NCBI RefSeq assembly: GCF_021740465.1
Contig: NZ_JAIOZR010000008.1
Location: 29,630-93,629 of the forward strand
Direction of reading: 5' to 3'
DNA: 64,000 bases
Source of the DNA: Chlorobium sp.
GTDB lineage: Bacteria; Bacteroidota; Chlorobiia; Chlorobiales; Chlorobiaceae
How positions within the stretch are numbered: the stretch's first letter is position 1; every line of letters begins with the position of its first letter. The notes below the pieces were generated by a model that saw nothing but the letters and a program-made list of their open reading frames with translations, searched no databases and was not told the origin of the DNA. Both the position numbers and the translations under genes were made by a program. Below, in pieces: positions 1-9,375 of this stretch.

Positions 1-201
1 TGCCATAGCGGTCAATGCCGCTTCAGGCGTATTCGGCGAGAGTATGGCCGCCGTGGTGCCGGGGTGCAGACCTTTTTTATGGAGCGTTTCCGCCATATGC
101 GACGTTACGGCGGCGCACTCTCTGAAGGAGCGGGTGGTTCCGGAGGAGATCAGTGCGGGTGAGCGGTCGAAAAGCAGGGATGCACGGTTTACAAGGTCCA
201 T
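1..201 (-). CDS. menE: O-succinylbenzoate-CoA ligase, N-terminal part (cut by window edge)
   Basis: I translated this by hand from the reverse strand, since the gene runs off the left edge. It begins [12 protein letters not shown] and continues through about 67 codons without a stop. The motif ILSPNTPEAALTAM fits the N-terminal domain of acyl-adenylate-forming ligases. MenE would attach CoA to o-succinylbenzoate, using ATP, before MenB closes the ring. The start codon (199-201) lies inside the last codons of menC, a 13-nt overlap that implies translational coupling. The identification rests mainly on this position in a men operon; the diagnostic AMP-binding core lies outside the window. Confidence 0.75.
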   Translation of the reverse strand, partial: MDLVNRASLLFDRSPALISSGTTRSFRECAAVTSHMAETLHKKGLHPGTTAAILSPNTPEAALTAMA

Positions 202-1259
202 ATCGAGGTGAGCTTGATGCTCCGCAGCGCAACCTTCTGGCCGTTCCAGTAGAGGTTTTGTGTGTCAAGCCGGGCATTGACGGGAGCGAAAGGCTTGTCG
301 AGCAGATCGTGTTTGAGAAAGCGGAAGGTATCGAGTCCGCATGCTGACGGCAGAGCTGCGCAGCATGCCGCCATCAAGGCATAGAAGCTCAGGCTGATGC
401 CGCTTTCAAAGGTCGAACTGAAGACGGTCTGCAGGCTTTTGTTTCTTGCCTGTTCGGCCAGGGCAAGCGTTGCTTTGATTCCTCCCAGACGGTTCGGCTT
501 GAGAACATATGCCTTCAGGCATTTGGATGGTATGCTTCGGGCCAGCTCCGGATTCTGCCAGAGGGTTTCGTCGAGTGCCGAGGGTATGGAAGTTCGCTCA
601 TGAAGTTCCTCGATCTGCTCCGGGTTTTTCAGTGGTTCTTCGATGTATTCGATACTTCCTTCGGGCACATTCCGGCTGAATTCGACCGCCTCATCGAGAC
701 TCATGGACTGGTTTGCATCAAGCCGCAGGGCGATGGAACCGTTATAGGTACTTTTCAGCATCCGGATACTTCTGAGCGCCTCTTCTGCGCCGGCAGCGTT
801 CACTTTCAGCTTGAAGGTGCGGTACCCCTGCCTGTAATACTCCTCCGCACGTTTTTCCACGGTCGCCGTATCCCCGAAAAGCAGGGCGTTCAGTGCTATT
901 GCTGGAGCCGGAGCACGTTCTGAAAGGTGTGGCAGCTGTTGCGAACTCTGCGCTTCGAGGTTGAATAACGCCATTTCGAGACCGGTTCTTACCGAAGGAT
1001 AAAGTTCGCCGGAGAGCGGCCCCGATTCGGTGAAATCATTTTTTGTGAGCACCGCCATAAGCTGTTGTTCGGCAGCCGGAAGAGGCTCGTTGTGCAGACC
1101 GGGAAGCGGCGCAATCTCCCCATAGGCGGTGGATTTTCCGTCTCCGCTTTTCAGGGCGAGTACAATACCTTCCCGATGGTGCAGCCGACAGCCTTTTACG
1201 GTTATCGGCTCGCTGAACGGGATCGAGTACCTGTAGAGATGTGAGTATGCTGCGTTCAC
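189..1259 (-). CDS. menC: o-Succinylbenzoate synthase
   Basis: This 356-residue enolase-superfamily enzyme dehydrates SHCHC to o-succinylbenzoate in menaquinone synthesis. The barrel motifs appear in the expected order: TFKLKVN (catalytic lysine pair), ALRLDANQ (metal-binding Asp), EYIEEPL (metal Glu), PSALDETL (metal Asp) and [10 protein letters not shown] (second catalytic Lys). An N-terminal capping domain precedes them. Length is normal for the family. The start overlaps the end of menB by 4 nt (ATGA) and the end overlaps menE, so it is an internal gene of the men operon. Confidence 0.93.
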   Translation of the reverse strand: MNAAYSHLYRYSIPFSEPITVKGCRLHHREGIVLALKSGDGKSTAYGEIAPLPGLHNEPLPAAEQQLMAVLTKNDFTESGPLSGELYPSVRTGLEMALFNLEAQSSQQLPHLSERAPAPAIALNALLFGDTATVEKRAEEYYRQGYRTFKLKVNAAGAEEALRSIRMLKSTYNGSIALRLDANQSMSLDEAVEFSRNVPEGSIEYIEEPLKNPEQIEELHERTSIPSALDETLWQNPELARSIPSKCLKAYVLKPNRLGGIKATLALAEQARNKSLQTVFSSTFESGISLSFYALMAACCAALPSACGLDTFRFLKHDLLDKPFAPVNARLDTQNLYWNGQKVALRSIKLTSIWTL

Positions 1260-2077
1260 GGTCGTTTCGGAAATTTCGAGAAATCCGGTTTGCGCTTTTC
1301 GACAAAGGCATTTTTACCTTCCTGGGCCTCTTCGCTCATATAGTAGAGCAGGGTGGCGTTGCCGGCAAGTTCCTGCAGCCCGGCCTGACCGTCGCAGTCC
1401 GCATTGAGTGCCGATTTCAGGCAACGGATGGCGAGCGGCGAGTTGGCAAGAATTTCACGGCACCACTCCACGGTTTCCTCTTCGAGGCGCTCAAGCGGAA
1501 CAACCGTGTTGACCAGGCCCATCGCAAGAGCATCCGTTGCATTGTACTGACGGCAGAGGTACCAGATTTCACGGGCTTTTTTCTGTCCTACAAGCCGTGC
1601 CATATAGCTTGCTCCCCAACCGCCGTCAAACGAGCCTACCTTTGGTCCGGTTTGACCGAATACGGCATTTTCGGCGGCAATGGTAAGGTCGCAAAGCATA
1701 TGCAGGACATGTCCTCCTCCGATAGCGTACCCTGCAACCATGGCAATGACCGGTTTCGGGCAGGTTCGGATGTCCCGCTGGAAATCAAGCACATTCAGAC
1801 GGTTGACCCCCTTGGCGTCGGCATAGCCGGCATAGCCGCGGATTTTCTGGTCACCCCCCGAACAGAAGGCCATATCACCTGCTCCTGTAAGGATAACGAC
1901 GCCGATCTCCTGATCGTTGCGTGCGTCCGACAGAGCCGTAATCATCTCCTCGACGGTCTGGGGACGGAACGCGTTGCGCACTTCAGGGCGGTTGATGGTA
2001 ATTTTTGCTATACCTTCGGCTTTATGATAGAGGATATCGGTAAATTCGCCCGCAGGTATCCATTGTACAGCGTTCAT
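1256..2077 (-). CDS. menB: 1,4-Dihydroxy-2-naphthoyl-CoA synthase
   Basis: A 273-residue crotonase-fold enzyme that cyclises o-succinylbenzoyl-CoA to the naphthoate ring. The oxyanion-hole segments AFCSGGDQ and [17 protein letters not shown] are present, as is [20 protein letters not shown], the region that is highly characteristic of MenB rather than of ordinary enoyl-CoA hydratases. Length is typical. It starts 7 nt downstream of menH and its stop overlaps the menC start by 4 nt. Confidence 0.96.
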   Translation of the reverse strand: MNAVQWIPAGEFTDILYHKAEGIAKITINRPEVRNAFRPQTVEEMITALSDARNDQEIGVVILTGAGDMAFCSGGDQKIRGYAGYADAKGVNRLNVLDFQRDIRTCPKPVIAMVAGYAIGGGHVLHMLCDLTIAAENAVFGQTGPKVGSFDGGWGASYMARLVGQKKAREIWYLCRQYNATDALAMGLVNTVVPLERLEEETVEWCREILANSPLAIRCLKSALNADCDGQAGLQELAGNATLLYYMSEEAQEGKNAFVEKRKPDFSKFPKRP

Positions 2078-2084
2078 AAAGGTT

Positions 2085-2870
2085 TTACTCTCTGGTTAAC
2101 GAAAACAGCAGGCGGTCGATAAACAGCTCCCTGTTTTCAATGTGCAGGGCGTGACCGCACTGTGGAAAGATGTCAAGATCCGAGCAAGGACATAAATTAA
2201 CCATTTGACGGCCAATCTCAACATATTTGCCGTCTTTTTCCCCGGCAAAGAAGCTGAGATGGTGCCGGCAATCCGCCAGTTCGCCCCACAGGGATGGCTG
2301 GGTTCCGGTTCCGAGTGTGCGCAGTGCCGTCGCAAGCTGTTCCGGACGGTTTCTTTTTCTTGCTTCCAGGGTGGTTTCGAACAGGGGGTGGTTTTTCAGG
2401 CTGGAGAAGAGTGGCAGGTCATACCAGCTGCCGAGAAACTTTTCGAAGTTTTCTTCCATACTCAGGGCGAGGTTTTCGTCGTGCTGCTTTCTCTGCAGCC
2501 GCTCTTCCGCCGTTCTCAGGCCGGGCGATGCTGAAATGATTACGGTTTTCCTGAACAGACCGGGAAAGCGCAATGCAAGATAGAGCGCAATGCGGCCGCC
2601 CATCGAATAACCGGCAAGAAACGACGGGGAGTCCTGCACCCGCCCGATTGTGTCGGCAAGCAGCCACATCTGTTCCTCGAATGGCGTGACCTCTGCCGGG
2701 GTTCGGCCATGTCCGGGAAGATCGAAAAGCATGCAGTAATAGTCGCGCACGAGTTTTTCCGTAACGGGAAGCCAATCTTCCGAAGAGCCGAGAAATCCGT
2801 GCAGAAGGATAATGCCCGGATTGTTCCGCGATCCTCTGGTCAGAATGCGGAAGTTCGAAGGGTCGGGCAT
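2085..2870 (-). CDS. menH: SHCHC synthase, alpha/beta hydrolase
   Basis: A 261-residue alpha/beta hydrolase with the oxyanion region [12 protein letters not shown], the nucleophile elbow [11 protein letters not shown] (Ser) and a C-terminal [11 protein letters not shown] carrying the catalytic His. In the men pathway this fold removes pyruvate from SEPHCHC to give SHCHC. The start codon overlaps the menD stop (TAATG), and menB follows after 7 nt. The fold alone does not prove MenH activity; the position between menD and menB is the main argument. Confidence 0.88.
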   Translation of the reverse strand: MPDPSNFRILTRGSRNNPGIILLHGFLGSSEDWLPVTEKLVRDYYCMLFDLPGHGRTPAEVTPFEEQMWLLADTIGRVQDSPSFLAGYSMGGRIALYLALRFPGLFRKTVIISASPGLRTAEERLQRKQHDENLALSMEENFEKFLGSWYDLPLFSSLKNHPLFETTLEARKRNRPEQLATALRTLGTGTQPSLWGELADCRHHLSFFAGEKDGKYVEIGRQMVNLCPCSDLDIFPQCGHALHIENRELFIDRLLFSLTRE

Positions 2871-4621
2871 TACAGGCTCAGGGCACTTGCCGCAAGGGCG
2901 GTGATTTCCGACTGGAGCGCCCGGTGCTGTCGCACGTTTTCCTCGCGGCTTCCTTTTACCTCGATGATGGTGGTGGTGGCGTTTTCTTCGGCTATCCTGC
3001 AGGCAGTTTCGAATTCACGGTTGGTTACGGGCATGCAGTAAGCGATTCCGAACGTTGCGGCAGCATCCCGGATGCTGTAGTTCTGCGGTGTGGCGAAATG
3101 CGTTTCGAAAATATCTTTTTCAGACACGACAGGAAGGAATGAGAAAATCCCCCCGCCGTTGTTGTTCAGCACGACAATCCTGAGAGGCACCCGAAGCGAT
3201 TGCAGCAGGCAGAGCGCATTGAGATCGTGCAGGAAGGCTATGTCGCCGATCAGCAGCGTTACGGGCTTGCGGAGTCCGGAGGCAAAACCTGCTGCTGTCG
3301 AGATAATGCCGTCGATGCCGCTTGCCCCGCGGTTCGTGCCGGTCATGAAGCAGGCGGGTTGAGATGCCGATGCATACAGGTCCATATCCCGTACCGGCAT
3401 GCTGTTGGAGAGAAACAACCCCTCTTCCCGGGTGATGAGTTTCGATACGATTCTCGAAGCGGCTATTTCCGAAACCGGGTTGTCTGGATTACAGCAATCT
3501 TCGATGCACTTTTCCGCCTGCCGGAAAAACGTTTCAGGCAGAAGGATGCTCTGCGCCTGAAGCGGTTTGCGGCATCCCTCCAGAGCGCGGGCAATCAGTG
3601 CAGGTGATGCTTCAATGCTGAGGGTGACGTTGTGGTCGGGGCCGAAACGGTTCGAATGCGCTTTGACGACAATGAAGTTTTCCGGATTCCACTGCCGGAT
3701 GGCAGCTGCGGGATGGCGCGCAATGAGGGGGCCACCGAAATGAATAACGGTATCAGGCCTGAATTTTTCTGGAAAGAGGGAGGACTGAAAAGCCAGTTGA
3801 AGCGGGTTCAGAGAAGCGTCAAAACGAAGCCCCGAGGAGAGGTCCGCATAGAGAGGGATATTGAGCGAACGGGCCAGATTTCCTATGGCGAGAGCATCGG
3901 TATCGCTCTGGAGTCTTCCTGCAATGAAAAAAGGTTGCCTTGAAGCGGCAAGAATGTTCCGGAGGAGGGGAATGATTCCGGGATCGGGAACCCGTTCAGG
4001 CTGCACTGAACGCGAGAGCGGGCCGGAGCCGTCGATCCATTCTGCAACCGGGGCGAGCCAGGGATCATGAAGTTCGGGCATGACCGGTTCAAAAGGCTCT
4101 CTGAACGGGACGTTCAGATGAACCGGCCCAGGCATCGAGCCTGTTGCAACCGAAAGGGCATGGTCGATCGAAGTGATAACCGAACGGAGCGGAATGTCGG
4201 ATGAGGGTTCAGGAAGCCGAAAGTTCCATCTGCTGTATGTTCCGAACATTCCGAATTGCTGAATGGTCTGGTTCGCACCGGTTTCAAGCAGTTCGAAAGG
4301 CCTGTCGGCTGAAAGAATCAGCATCGGCTGGCCGTCCATGGAAGCCTCGACTACCGCCGGATAGTAATTGGCCGGGGCAGTTCCCGAGGTGCAGACAAGC
4401 ACGGCCGGCTTGCCGGTTGCTCGGGCGTGGCCGAGTGCGAAGAAGCCTGCTGAGCGTTCGTCGGGAAATATTTTCCATGCAGCTTCGGGATGCCGTGCTG
4501 CCGCAACGGTAAGGGGCGTTGAGCGGGAACCGGGAGAAATACAGAAAAATCCGGCGCCGAGCCGGACAAGTTCTTCAATGATGACCTGGCTCCATAGCGA
4601 GGTGATTTCCCGGTTGTTCAT
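2870..4621 (-). CDS. menD: SEPHCHC synthase (thiamine-diphosphate dependent)
   Basis: A 583-residue ThDP enzyme that joins 2-oxoglutarate-derived succinic semialdehyde to isochorismate. The N-terminal pyrimidine domain has [13 protein letters not shown] and [20 protein letters not shown], including the conserved activating Glu. The C-terminal pyrophosphate domain has [12 protein letters not shown] followed by [13 protein letters not shown], which form the ThDP/metal motif. Length is as expected. It overlaps menF by 4 nt upstream and menH by 1 nt downstream. Confidence 0.96.
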   Translation of the reverse strand: MNNREITSLWSQVIIEELVRLGAGFFCISPGSRSTPLTVAAARHPEAAWKIFPDERSAGFFALGHARATGKPAVLVCTSGTAPANYYPAVVEASMDGQPMLILSADRPFELLETGANQTIQQFGMFGTYSRWNFRLPEPSSDIPLRSVITSIDHALSVATGSMPGPVHLNVPFREPFEPVMPELHDPWLAPVAEWIDGSGPLSRSVQPERVPDPGIIPLLRNILAASRQPFFIAGRLQSDTDALAIGNLARSLNIPLYADLSSGLRFDASLNPLQLAFQSSLFPEKFRPDTVIHFGGPLIARHPAAAIRQWNPENFIVVKAHSNRFGPDHNVTLSIEASPALIARALEGCRKPLQAQSILLPETFFRQAEKCIEDCCNPDNPVSEIAASRIVSKLITREEGLFLSNSMPVRDMDLYASASQPACFMTGTNRGASGIDGIISTAAGFASGLRKPVTLLIGDIAFLHDLNALCLLQSLRVPLRIVVLNNNGGGIFSFLPVVSEKDIFETHFATPQNYSIRDAAATFGIAYCMPVTNREFETACRIAEENATTTIIEVKGSREENVRQHRALQSEITALAASALSL

Positions 4622-6045
4622 GCGCTGTGACTGGTTATAGCCATAATGTCGCCTATCTTCTGTTCAACCTCTTCCCATTCAAGGTCCGGGTTGGAGCCTT
4701 TAACCAGGCCGGCTCCCGAATAGAGGTTTGTGTTCCCGGCATTGACCAGCGCCGAGCGGATGCCGACACAGAACTCGGCGCTATCCCGGCTGATCCATCC
4801 TGCCGGTGCTGCGTACCAGCCCCGGCAGAAAGGCTCCAGATTCATGATATGCTGCATGGCCTCTTCCCTGGGTACCCCTCCGACCGCAGGTGTCGGATGC
4901 AGCAGCGAGAGAACCATGCTGTCGCTGCAGTATTCAGGCTTGAGGGTTGCCGTGCAGCGGGTATATAGATGCGCCAGGCGGTTCAGCTGCAGCACCCGGA
5001 GTTTCTCCTCCATCTCGATGGAACTTGAAATCGGCTGCAGTTCCCGGTAGATGGTATCCTTGACGAAGCCGTGTTCCCTGATATCCTTTTCAGAGTTGAG
5101 CAACATTTCCGATGCACGCAGATCGCTGCCGTTGAGGCTCTCTTTCATGCATGTTCCGGCAAGGGCTTCGGTGAGAATCACCTGTCCATCCCTGCGATAG
5201 AGGCGTTCCGGAGTGAAGCTTATGAACGCGCGGTTTTTTTCGGGTTCGAAATAGAACCGGTAGGTCGGGTTTTTCGGGTAGGGATAGTGGAGCAGATAAA
5301 GCAACGGAGAAAAGCCCGAGCTGAACTCGAGAAGGGTTCTGCGCGCAAGCATGATCTTGTCCATTGTGCCCGATTCAAACAGCGCCAGCGCCTGCCTGCA
5401 GCAATCGGTCCACAGTTCCCTGTCGGGGATGCAGGTGACTCCCGTCATTTCCGGAAGCTGTTCTTCTGCACTGTTTTCCCCTGTATCCAGAAGGTCGAGT
5501 GCGTCGAGCAGCTGTGAGCGTTTTTCGGAAACGCTCTCTTTGTTTTCAATCCTGAGATGGCAGGTCAGCTGAAAAGCGTTGTCCTCCACAGTGAGCTGAA
5601 CCAGCGGAAGCACGAAACAAAACGAGGGGAACCCGTCCCAGGTTTCGTCCTGTTTTTCCCGGTTGTTGAACCGGAAGCCTCCAAGATAACGGGCCGAGCG
5701 TACCGACGGGCCCTTTGCGGCAAGGGTGCTGACGAGACGCTCGAAGCTGTCACGGTTGGAGCCTGGCGCATCAAGCTCGATACGGTCTGCCGATCCGATG
5801 CCGGCAAGGGTGAAATTTTTCTCCCGGTTCATCCAGAAAACCCTTGGAAACAGGTTCTGCCTGACGAGCCATCGAAGGGGATCGGCTCCCGGAATCGGCT
5901 GACTGAACGTATAAAGGCCTGCAGAGAGACCTTCGATGGACTCGGTGCAGGTGTATATGGCCTTCCGGAGCGTGGCTACAGCCTTGTCTATCGGCAGGGT
6001 TTCTTGATCGGGTATGATAATGTTCTGCTGTTCACTCATAAGCAT
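4618..6045 (-). CDS. menF: Isochorismate synthase
   Basis: A 475-residue chorismate-utilising enzyme at the head of the men operon. The C-terminal catalytic core shows [35 protein letters not shown], and [18 protein letters not shown], the usual order in isochorismate and anthranilate synthases. It converts chorismate to isochorismate for MenD. The N-terminal half is diverged, as is common in MenF. Two starts are possible, at 6045 (MLMSEQQ) and 6039 (MSEQQ); no clear ribosome site separates them. Position directly before menD argues against a tryptophan or folate role. Confidence 0.92.
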   Translation of the reverse strand: MLMSEQQNIIIPDQETLPIDKAVATLRKAIYTCTESIEGLSAGLYTFSQPIPGADPLRWLVRQNLFPRVFWMNREKNFTLAGIGSADRIELDAPGSNRDSFERLVSTLAAKGPSVRSARYLGGFRFNNREKQDETWDGFPSFCFVLPLVQLTVEDNAFQLTCHLRIENKESVSEKRSQLLDALDLLDTGENSAEEQLPEMTGVTCIPDRELWTDCCRQALALFESGTMDKIMLARRTLLEFSSGFSPLLYLLHYPYPKNPTYRFYFEPEKNRAFISFTPERLYRRDGQVILTEALAGTCMKESLNGSDLRASEMLLNSEKDIREHGFVKDTIYRELQPISSSIEMEEKLRVLQLNRLAHLYTRCTATLKPEYCSDSMVLSLLHPTPAVGGVPREEAMQHIMNLEPFCRGWYAAPAGWISRDSAEFCVGIRSALVNAGNTNLYSGAGLVKGSNPDLEWEEVEQKIGDIMAITSHSA

Positions 6046-6181
6046 TTATTGCCATTATGATACGCTCTGTACAACGCTCTTGCACCTTTTCCTGAAAAAC
6101 CGGGCAAACCAACGGTTTCCGGTCAAACCTGCCCGTCATGATTCACGTAAAGCCTGAAGATCGGCTCTTCGTATGAAAAAC

Positions 6182-6793
6182 CTAATGCCCTGAGGAATCG
6201 GCCCTGTTGAAATGGTTTTTCAGTGAGACGGCAAGATAATTGTTTTTCTTTACAAGCCACTCATAAATTTCTTTGGCTTCAGCCATGTTTCCGGTGCGGG
6301 TATAGCAGACTCCAAGATTGTAGTAAGCCAGGTCGAACGAGGCGCTGTTGGCAATAGCCCGCTGATATGCGGTAATGGCTTTGTCGTAATCATGCAGCTG
6401 CAGAAAGACATTGCCGAGGTCGTAATTTCTCAGGGAGTCGTCCGGAGAAAGGGCATGATATTTCGTGAAATAGGAAAGAGCATCACTGTAGTTTCCCTGA
6501 TTGAAGCTTGATGCTCCAAGCGCCTGGAGAACCTCCTCAAGGCCGGGATCGATCGAGAGCGCCTCGCGGTACGCTTCTTCCGCTTTCGGGTACTGTTCAC
6601 TTCGGGCGTAGGCATTGCCGAGACGGAACCATGCATTGGCGTCGCCGGAATTTTTCCAGGCCTCTTGCTGAAGATCGTTTATTTCTTTCGAAGCCTGACC
6701 GGAACATGATGAAGCGATTGCCACACCAGCAAGCAGAAGCAGTCCGAAAAGAGGTTTTACGGCTCTCCTGAAATGTTTTAGCATATGAATCAT
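6182..6793 (-). CDS. TPR-repeat lipoprotein
   Basis: About 203 residues. The N-terminus has basic residues (KHFRRAVK), a hydrophobic stretch and IASSCSGQ, a plausible lipobox with Cys as the lipidated residue, so the protein should be an outer- or inner-membrane lipoprotein facing the periplasm. The rest is built from about four tetratricopeptide repeats (NAWFRLGNAYARSEQYPKAE, EEVLQALGASSFNQGNYSDA, SLRNYDLGNVFLQLHDYDKA, DLAYYNLGVCYTRTGNMAEA). I place the start at MIHMLKHF; MLKHF (6784) is equally good, and a longer frame back to 6862 would spoil the signal sequence. Partner and role are unknown. Confidence 0.8.
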   Translation of the reverse strand: MIHMLKHFRRAVKPLFGLLLLAGVAIASSCSGQASKEINDLQQEAWKNSGDANAWFRLGNAYARSEQYPKAEEAYREALSIDPGLEEVLQALGASSFNQGNYSDALSYFTKYHALSPDDSLRNYDLGNVFLQLHDYDKAITAYQRAIANSASFDLAYYNLGVCYTRTGNMAEAKEIYEWLVKKNNYLAVSLKNHFNRADSSGH

Positions 6794-6896
6794 AAGAAAA
6801 TTAAATATAATTACTGCTGGAGTCATGTGCCAATCCCTCCTACAACGGCAGTTGACACCCAATCAGTTCATATATAAACAATTGCGGATTTCGATC

Positions 6897-7103
6897 ATGA
6901 AAAAAGAGTTCAGGGTTTCCGGGATGCGCTGCTCCGGATGTGAAATACTCGTAAAAGAGGCGATTCAGGAGCTCGAAGGTGTTGAAGCAGTCAGGGTGTC
7001 ATTTGCCGACGGTATCGTTGCGGTCGACTATGACCCTGCAATGATCAGTCCGGTGGCCATGATTGCGGTTATCGAGGAGCAGGGTTTCAAGGTTTTATCA
7101 TAA
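6897..7103 (+). CDS. Heavy-metal-associated (HMA) domain protein, copper-chaperone-like
   Basis: A stand-alone 68-residue HMA domain starting MKKEFRVSGMRCSGCE. The GMxCxxC loop binds a soft metal, normally Cu(I), and the rest has the beta-alpha-beta-beta-alpha-beta length and the late hydrophobic FKV expected of Atx1/CopZ proteins. No P-type ATPase is adjacent. A longer frame begins at 6825 but its first 24 residues do not fit the fold. A NYN-domain gene follows after 19 nt. Copper is inferred from the family; the sequence does not fix the metal. Confidence 0.82.
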   Translation: MKKEFRVSGMRCSGCEILVKEAIQELEGVEAVRVSFADGIVAVDYDPAMISPVAMIAVIEEQGFKVLS

Positions 7104-7122
7104 CACGTTCCCTACATTACTC

Positions 7123-7872
7123 ATGGCATGTGAAAAATCAGGACGTCTCGCGGTGCTTATCGATGCCGATAACACCCAGCCGTCGATCATCGAAGGCATT
7201 CTTTCAGAGATTGCCCAGTACGGTACGGCCAGCGTCCGGCGGATTTACGGAGACTGGACATCCACAGCCCTGAAAAGCTGGAAGGCGCTGCTGCTCCAGC
7301 ACTCGATACAGCCGATACAGCAGTTCGGTTATACAAAAGGCAAAAATGCAACAGACAGCGCCATGATCATCGATGCCATGGATCTGCTCTACACCGGTAA
7401 ATTCGACGGGTTCTGCATTGTTTCCAGCGACAGCGATTTCACGAAGCTGGCGTCGCGTATCAGAGAGTCCGGCCTTACCGTTTACGGTTTCGGCGAAAAA
7501 AAGACGCCGTCGCCTTTTGTTTCGGCATGCGATAAATTCATCTACACCGAACTTCTCCGGGCAAAGATCAACGAAAACGAGGTTATCGTCAAAAAGACCG
7601 CCACAGAGCTGAAAATGGACAGCCAGCTGGTCAGGCTGCTGAGAAACGCCGTCGAATCCTCTTCAGATGAAAGCGGCTGGGCTCATCTGGCAACACTTGG
7701 CGCAACCATTGCCAAACAGCTTCCCGAGTTCGATCCCCGGAATTACGGTTACAGCAAGCTTGGCGAGCTGATCAGGGCCACTTCGCTCTTCGAAGTCAAC
7801 GAACGCCTGATCGGGGAAGGCCCTTCAAAAGCTATTTATGTAAGGGATAAACGCAAAAAAAACGAATCATGA
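7123..7872 (+). CDS. NYN-domain ribonuclease-like protein with LOTUS/OST-HTH domain
   Basis: 249 residues. The N-terminal NYN (PIN-like) domain has the acidic residues expected of a metal-dependent nuclease: VLIDADN, RIYGDW, NATDSAMIIDAMDLL and IVSSDSDF. After a linker the C-terminal part (GWAHLATLGATIAKQLPEF, NYGYSKLGELIRA) fits an OST-HTH/LOTUS RNA-binding domain. Family knowledge suggests an RNA-cleaving or RNA-binding role, but no substrate can be inferred. The start at 7123 (MACEKSGRLAV) is chosen over a frame from 7063 that overlaps the HMA gene. A second, different NYN protein lies at 31.4 kb. Confidence 0.82.
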   Translation: MACEKSGRLAVLIDADNTQPSIIEGILSEIAQYGTASVRRIYGDWTSTALKSWKALLLQHSIQPIQQFGYTKGKNATDSAMIIDAMDLLYTGKFDGFCIVSSDSDFTKLASRIRESGLTVYGFGEKKTPSPFVSACDKFIYTELLRAKINENEVIVKKTATELKMDSQLVRLLRNAVESSSDESGWAHLATLGATIAKQLPEFDPRNYGYSKLGELIRATSLFEVNERLIGEGPSKAIYVRDKRKKNES

Positions 7873-7907
7873 GACACATTCTGAATGGACGACTTTTCGG
7901 AAGGAAC

Positions 7908-8912
7908 ATGAATATCCTGAAGCTTTTTTTCCTTATTGCCTTTTTCTGTTCAACCGATTCGCTTTCGGCGGCCGATATTCCGGGTTCCAGGGACAGTCCG
8001 CTTCTGAAGCGGTTTGCCGGATCGGAAATAATCGGTTATCAGGCGAAGAGTTTCGATGAATATGAGCTGCAGACCTCGACCTTTGTCCGTTACAATCTGG
8101 AATCGAAACGAAGGGAGTTTGCCAAACCGCCACTGAAGCCTGAAGGCCGCCTTACGAGGATATGGTATGAGGCTGCAGGCGATACCGGCTCGCTCGAAGT
8201 GTACCGGAATTATCTTGATGAACTGCGTTCAAAAGGCTTCGTCATTCTCTACGATTCCAGAAAAGATCCTGCAGCTACGAAATGGACCAACTATCTTGCT
8301 CCTTTCGGGAGCATTGATCTTACGACCAACAGAAGCAACTATGTTTTTTATGCCGCCGAGAAAAGCGCCATCTGTGTTGCGAGCGCTAAAAAGAAACGCC
8401 CCGAAGGGGATGTCTATGTGTATCTGACGGTTGTCGAGTGGGGGAAGGACGACCGGGTCTACAAGGCCAGGCGCGGTGCTTACGCGGCGCTCGATATCAT
8501 CGAAACCCGGCCCATGCAGCAGAAGATGGTAACGGTCACTGCCGACGAGATGTCGCAGGCCATAGTATCGACCGGCAGGGTGTCGCTGTACGGCATCTAT
8601 TTCGATACCAACCGCTCGGAGATCAAGCCCTCTTCGAAACCCGCTCTCGGCGAGATAGCCAAACTGATGAAAAAACAGCCGGCTCTGAAACTGCATGTCG
8701 TGGGCCATACCGACAATATCGGAGGTTATGCGTTCAACATTGCGCTCTCGAAACGTCGGGCGGATGCTGTGGTAGGAGCGCTGCAGAAGGAGTACGGTAT
8801 TGCTGCCGGGCGTCTGACGGCAAACGGAGTTGCCTATCTTGCTCCTGTAGCCCCGAATACGACCGAAGCCGGAAGAGCCAAAAATCGCCGTGTCGAGCTG
8901 GTGCCCGGATAA
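7908..8912 (+). CDS. OmpA-family protein with signal peptide
   Basis: 334 residues. The start MNILKLFFLIAFFC follows a ribosome-binding stretch (GGAAGG) and begins a cleavable signal peptide ending near LSAAD. The middle region (about residues 25-215) is not an obvious beta barrel and resembles a globular periplasmic domain. The C-terminal 110 residues form an OmpA/MotB peptidoglycan-binding domain (YFDTNRSEIKPSSKPAL, VVGHTDNIGG, LSKRRADAV, RAKNRRVEL). It should be periplasmic or outer-membrane associated and anchored to peptidoglycan. A strong terminator follows the stop. Confidence 0.85.
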   Translation: MNILKLFFLIAFFCSTDSLSAADIPGSRDSPLLKRFAGSEIIGYQAKSFDEYELQTSTFVRYNLESKRREFAKPPLKPEGRLTRIWYEAAGDTGSLEVYRNYLDELRSKGFVILYDSRKDPAATKWTNYLAPFGSIDLTTNRSNYVFYAAEKSAICVASAKKKRPEGDVYVYLTVVEWGKDDRVYKARRGAYAALDIIETRPMQQKMVTVTADEMSQAIVSTGRVSLYGIYFDTNRSEIKPSSKPALGEIAKLMKKQPALKLHVVGHTDNIGGYAFNIALSKRRADAVVGALQKEYGIAAGRLTANGVAYLAPVAPNTTEAGRAKNRRVELVPG

Positions 8913-8955
8913 CGGTCTGAGCGGTTTTTATGCGAATCGTCAATTTGCGGAAATG

Positions 8956-8984
8956 AAAAAAGCCCTGGAATACAGGGCTTTTTT
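8956..8984. terminator. Bidirectional rho-independent terminator
   Basis: GCCCTG (8962-8967) and CAGGGC (8973-8978) form a stem with a 5-nt loop, flanked by an A-run on the left and a T-run on the right. It can end the OmpA-like gene on the plus strand and tRNA-Asp on the minus strand; the T-run stops one base before the tRNA gene's 3' end. Confidence 0.9.
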
Positions 8985-8985
8985 G

Positions 8986-9060
8986 CGGAGCTGACGGGGC
9001 TCGAACCCGCGACCTCCTGCGTGACAGGCAGGCGCTCTAACCAAACTGAGCTACAGCTCC
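8986..9060 (-). tRNA. tRNA-Asp (GTC)
   Basis: Read on the minus strand the gene starts GGAGCTGTAGCTCAG and ends CAGCTCC plus a discriminator G. The 7-bp acceptor stem pairs perfectly. The anticodon arm is CCTGC-CTGTCAC-GCAGG, giving anticodon GTC (aspartate). The T arm has GGTTCGAGCC. CCA is not encoded, so it must be added enzymatically. Confidence 0.97.
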
Positions 9061-9375
9061 TTGCAGCGAGTTGTAAAAGTAGATAACGCAAGGGTTTTAT
9101 CCAAAAAGTTTTTTCCTTTTTTATCTTTTTATATTAACCGCTTAAAGAGCCCTCCCGCCCAGACCGATGCAAGTGTTTCTGTGGTATTTTACGTCATTAT
9201 GTCGTTTGTCGACCTCATGTTTCCTGTCATGATTGTTCATCAGGGGAGTGCATATATAAGCCCTGAGTTTTGTAAATTCACCTCTATATGTCTGACGGCA
9301 TTTTCGGGTAACCGGCAGCCGTTCTCTCAGTGTGTTTCCACCGGGATTTTCTTCAATTCTTAACTCATAACAGTT
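9061..9375 (+). other. Leader region upstream of citrate synthase
   Basis: A 315-bp stretch without a convincing gene, between tRNA-Asp (transcribed leftward) and gltA (rightward). The first 80 bases are AT-rich with long T-runs (9107-9137) and probably hold the tRNA promoter and possibly that of gltA. The rest carries no conserved structure that I can name. Open frames here are short and lack coding character. Confidence 0.5.

Noticed and set aside
6046..6181. Promoter before the men operon
   Set aside because: A TATCAT-like box lies near the start but no convincing -35 box at the right spacing could be found.
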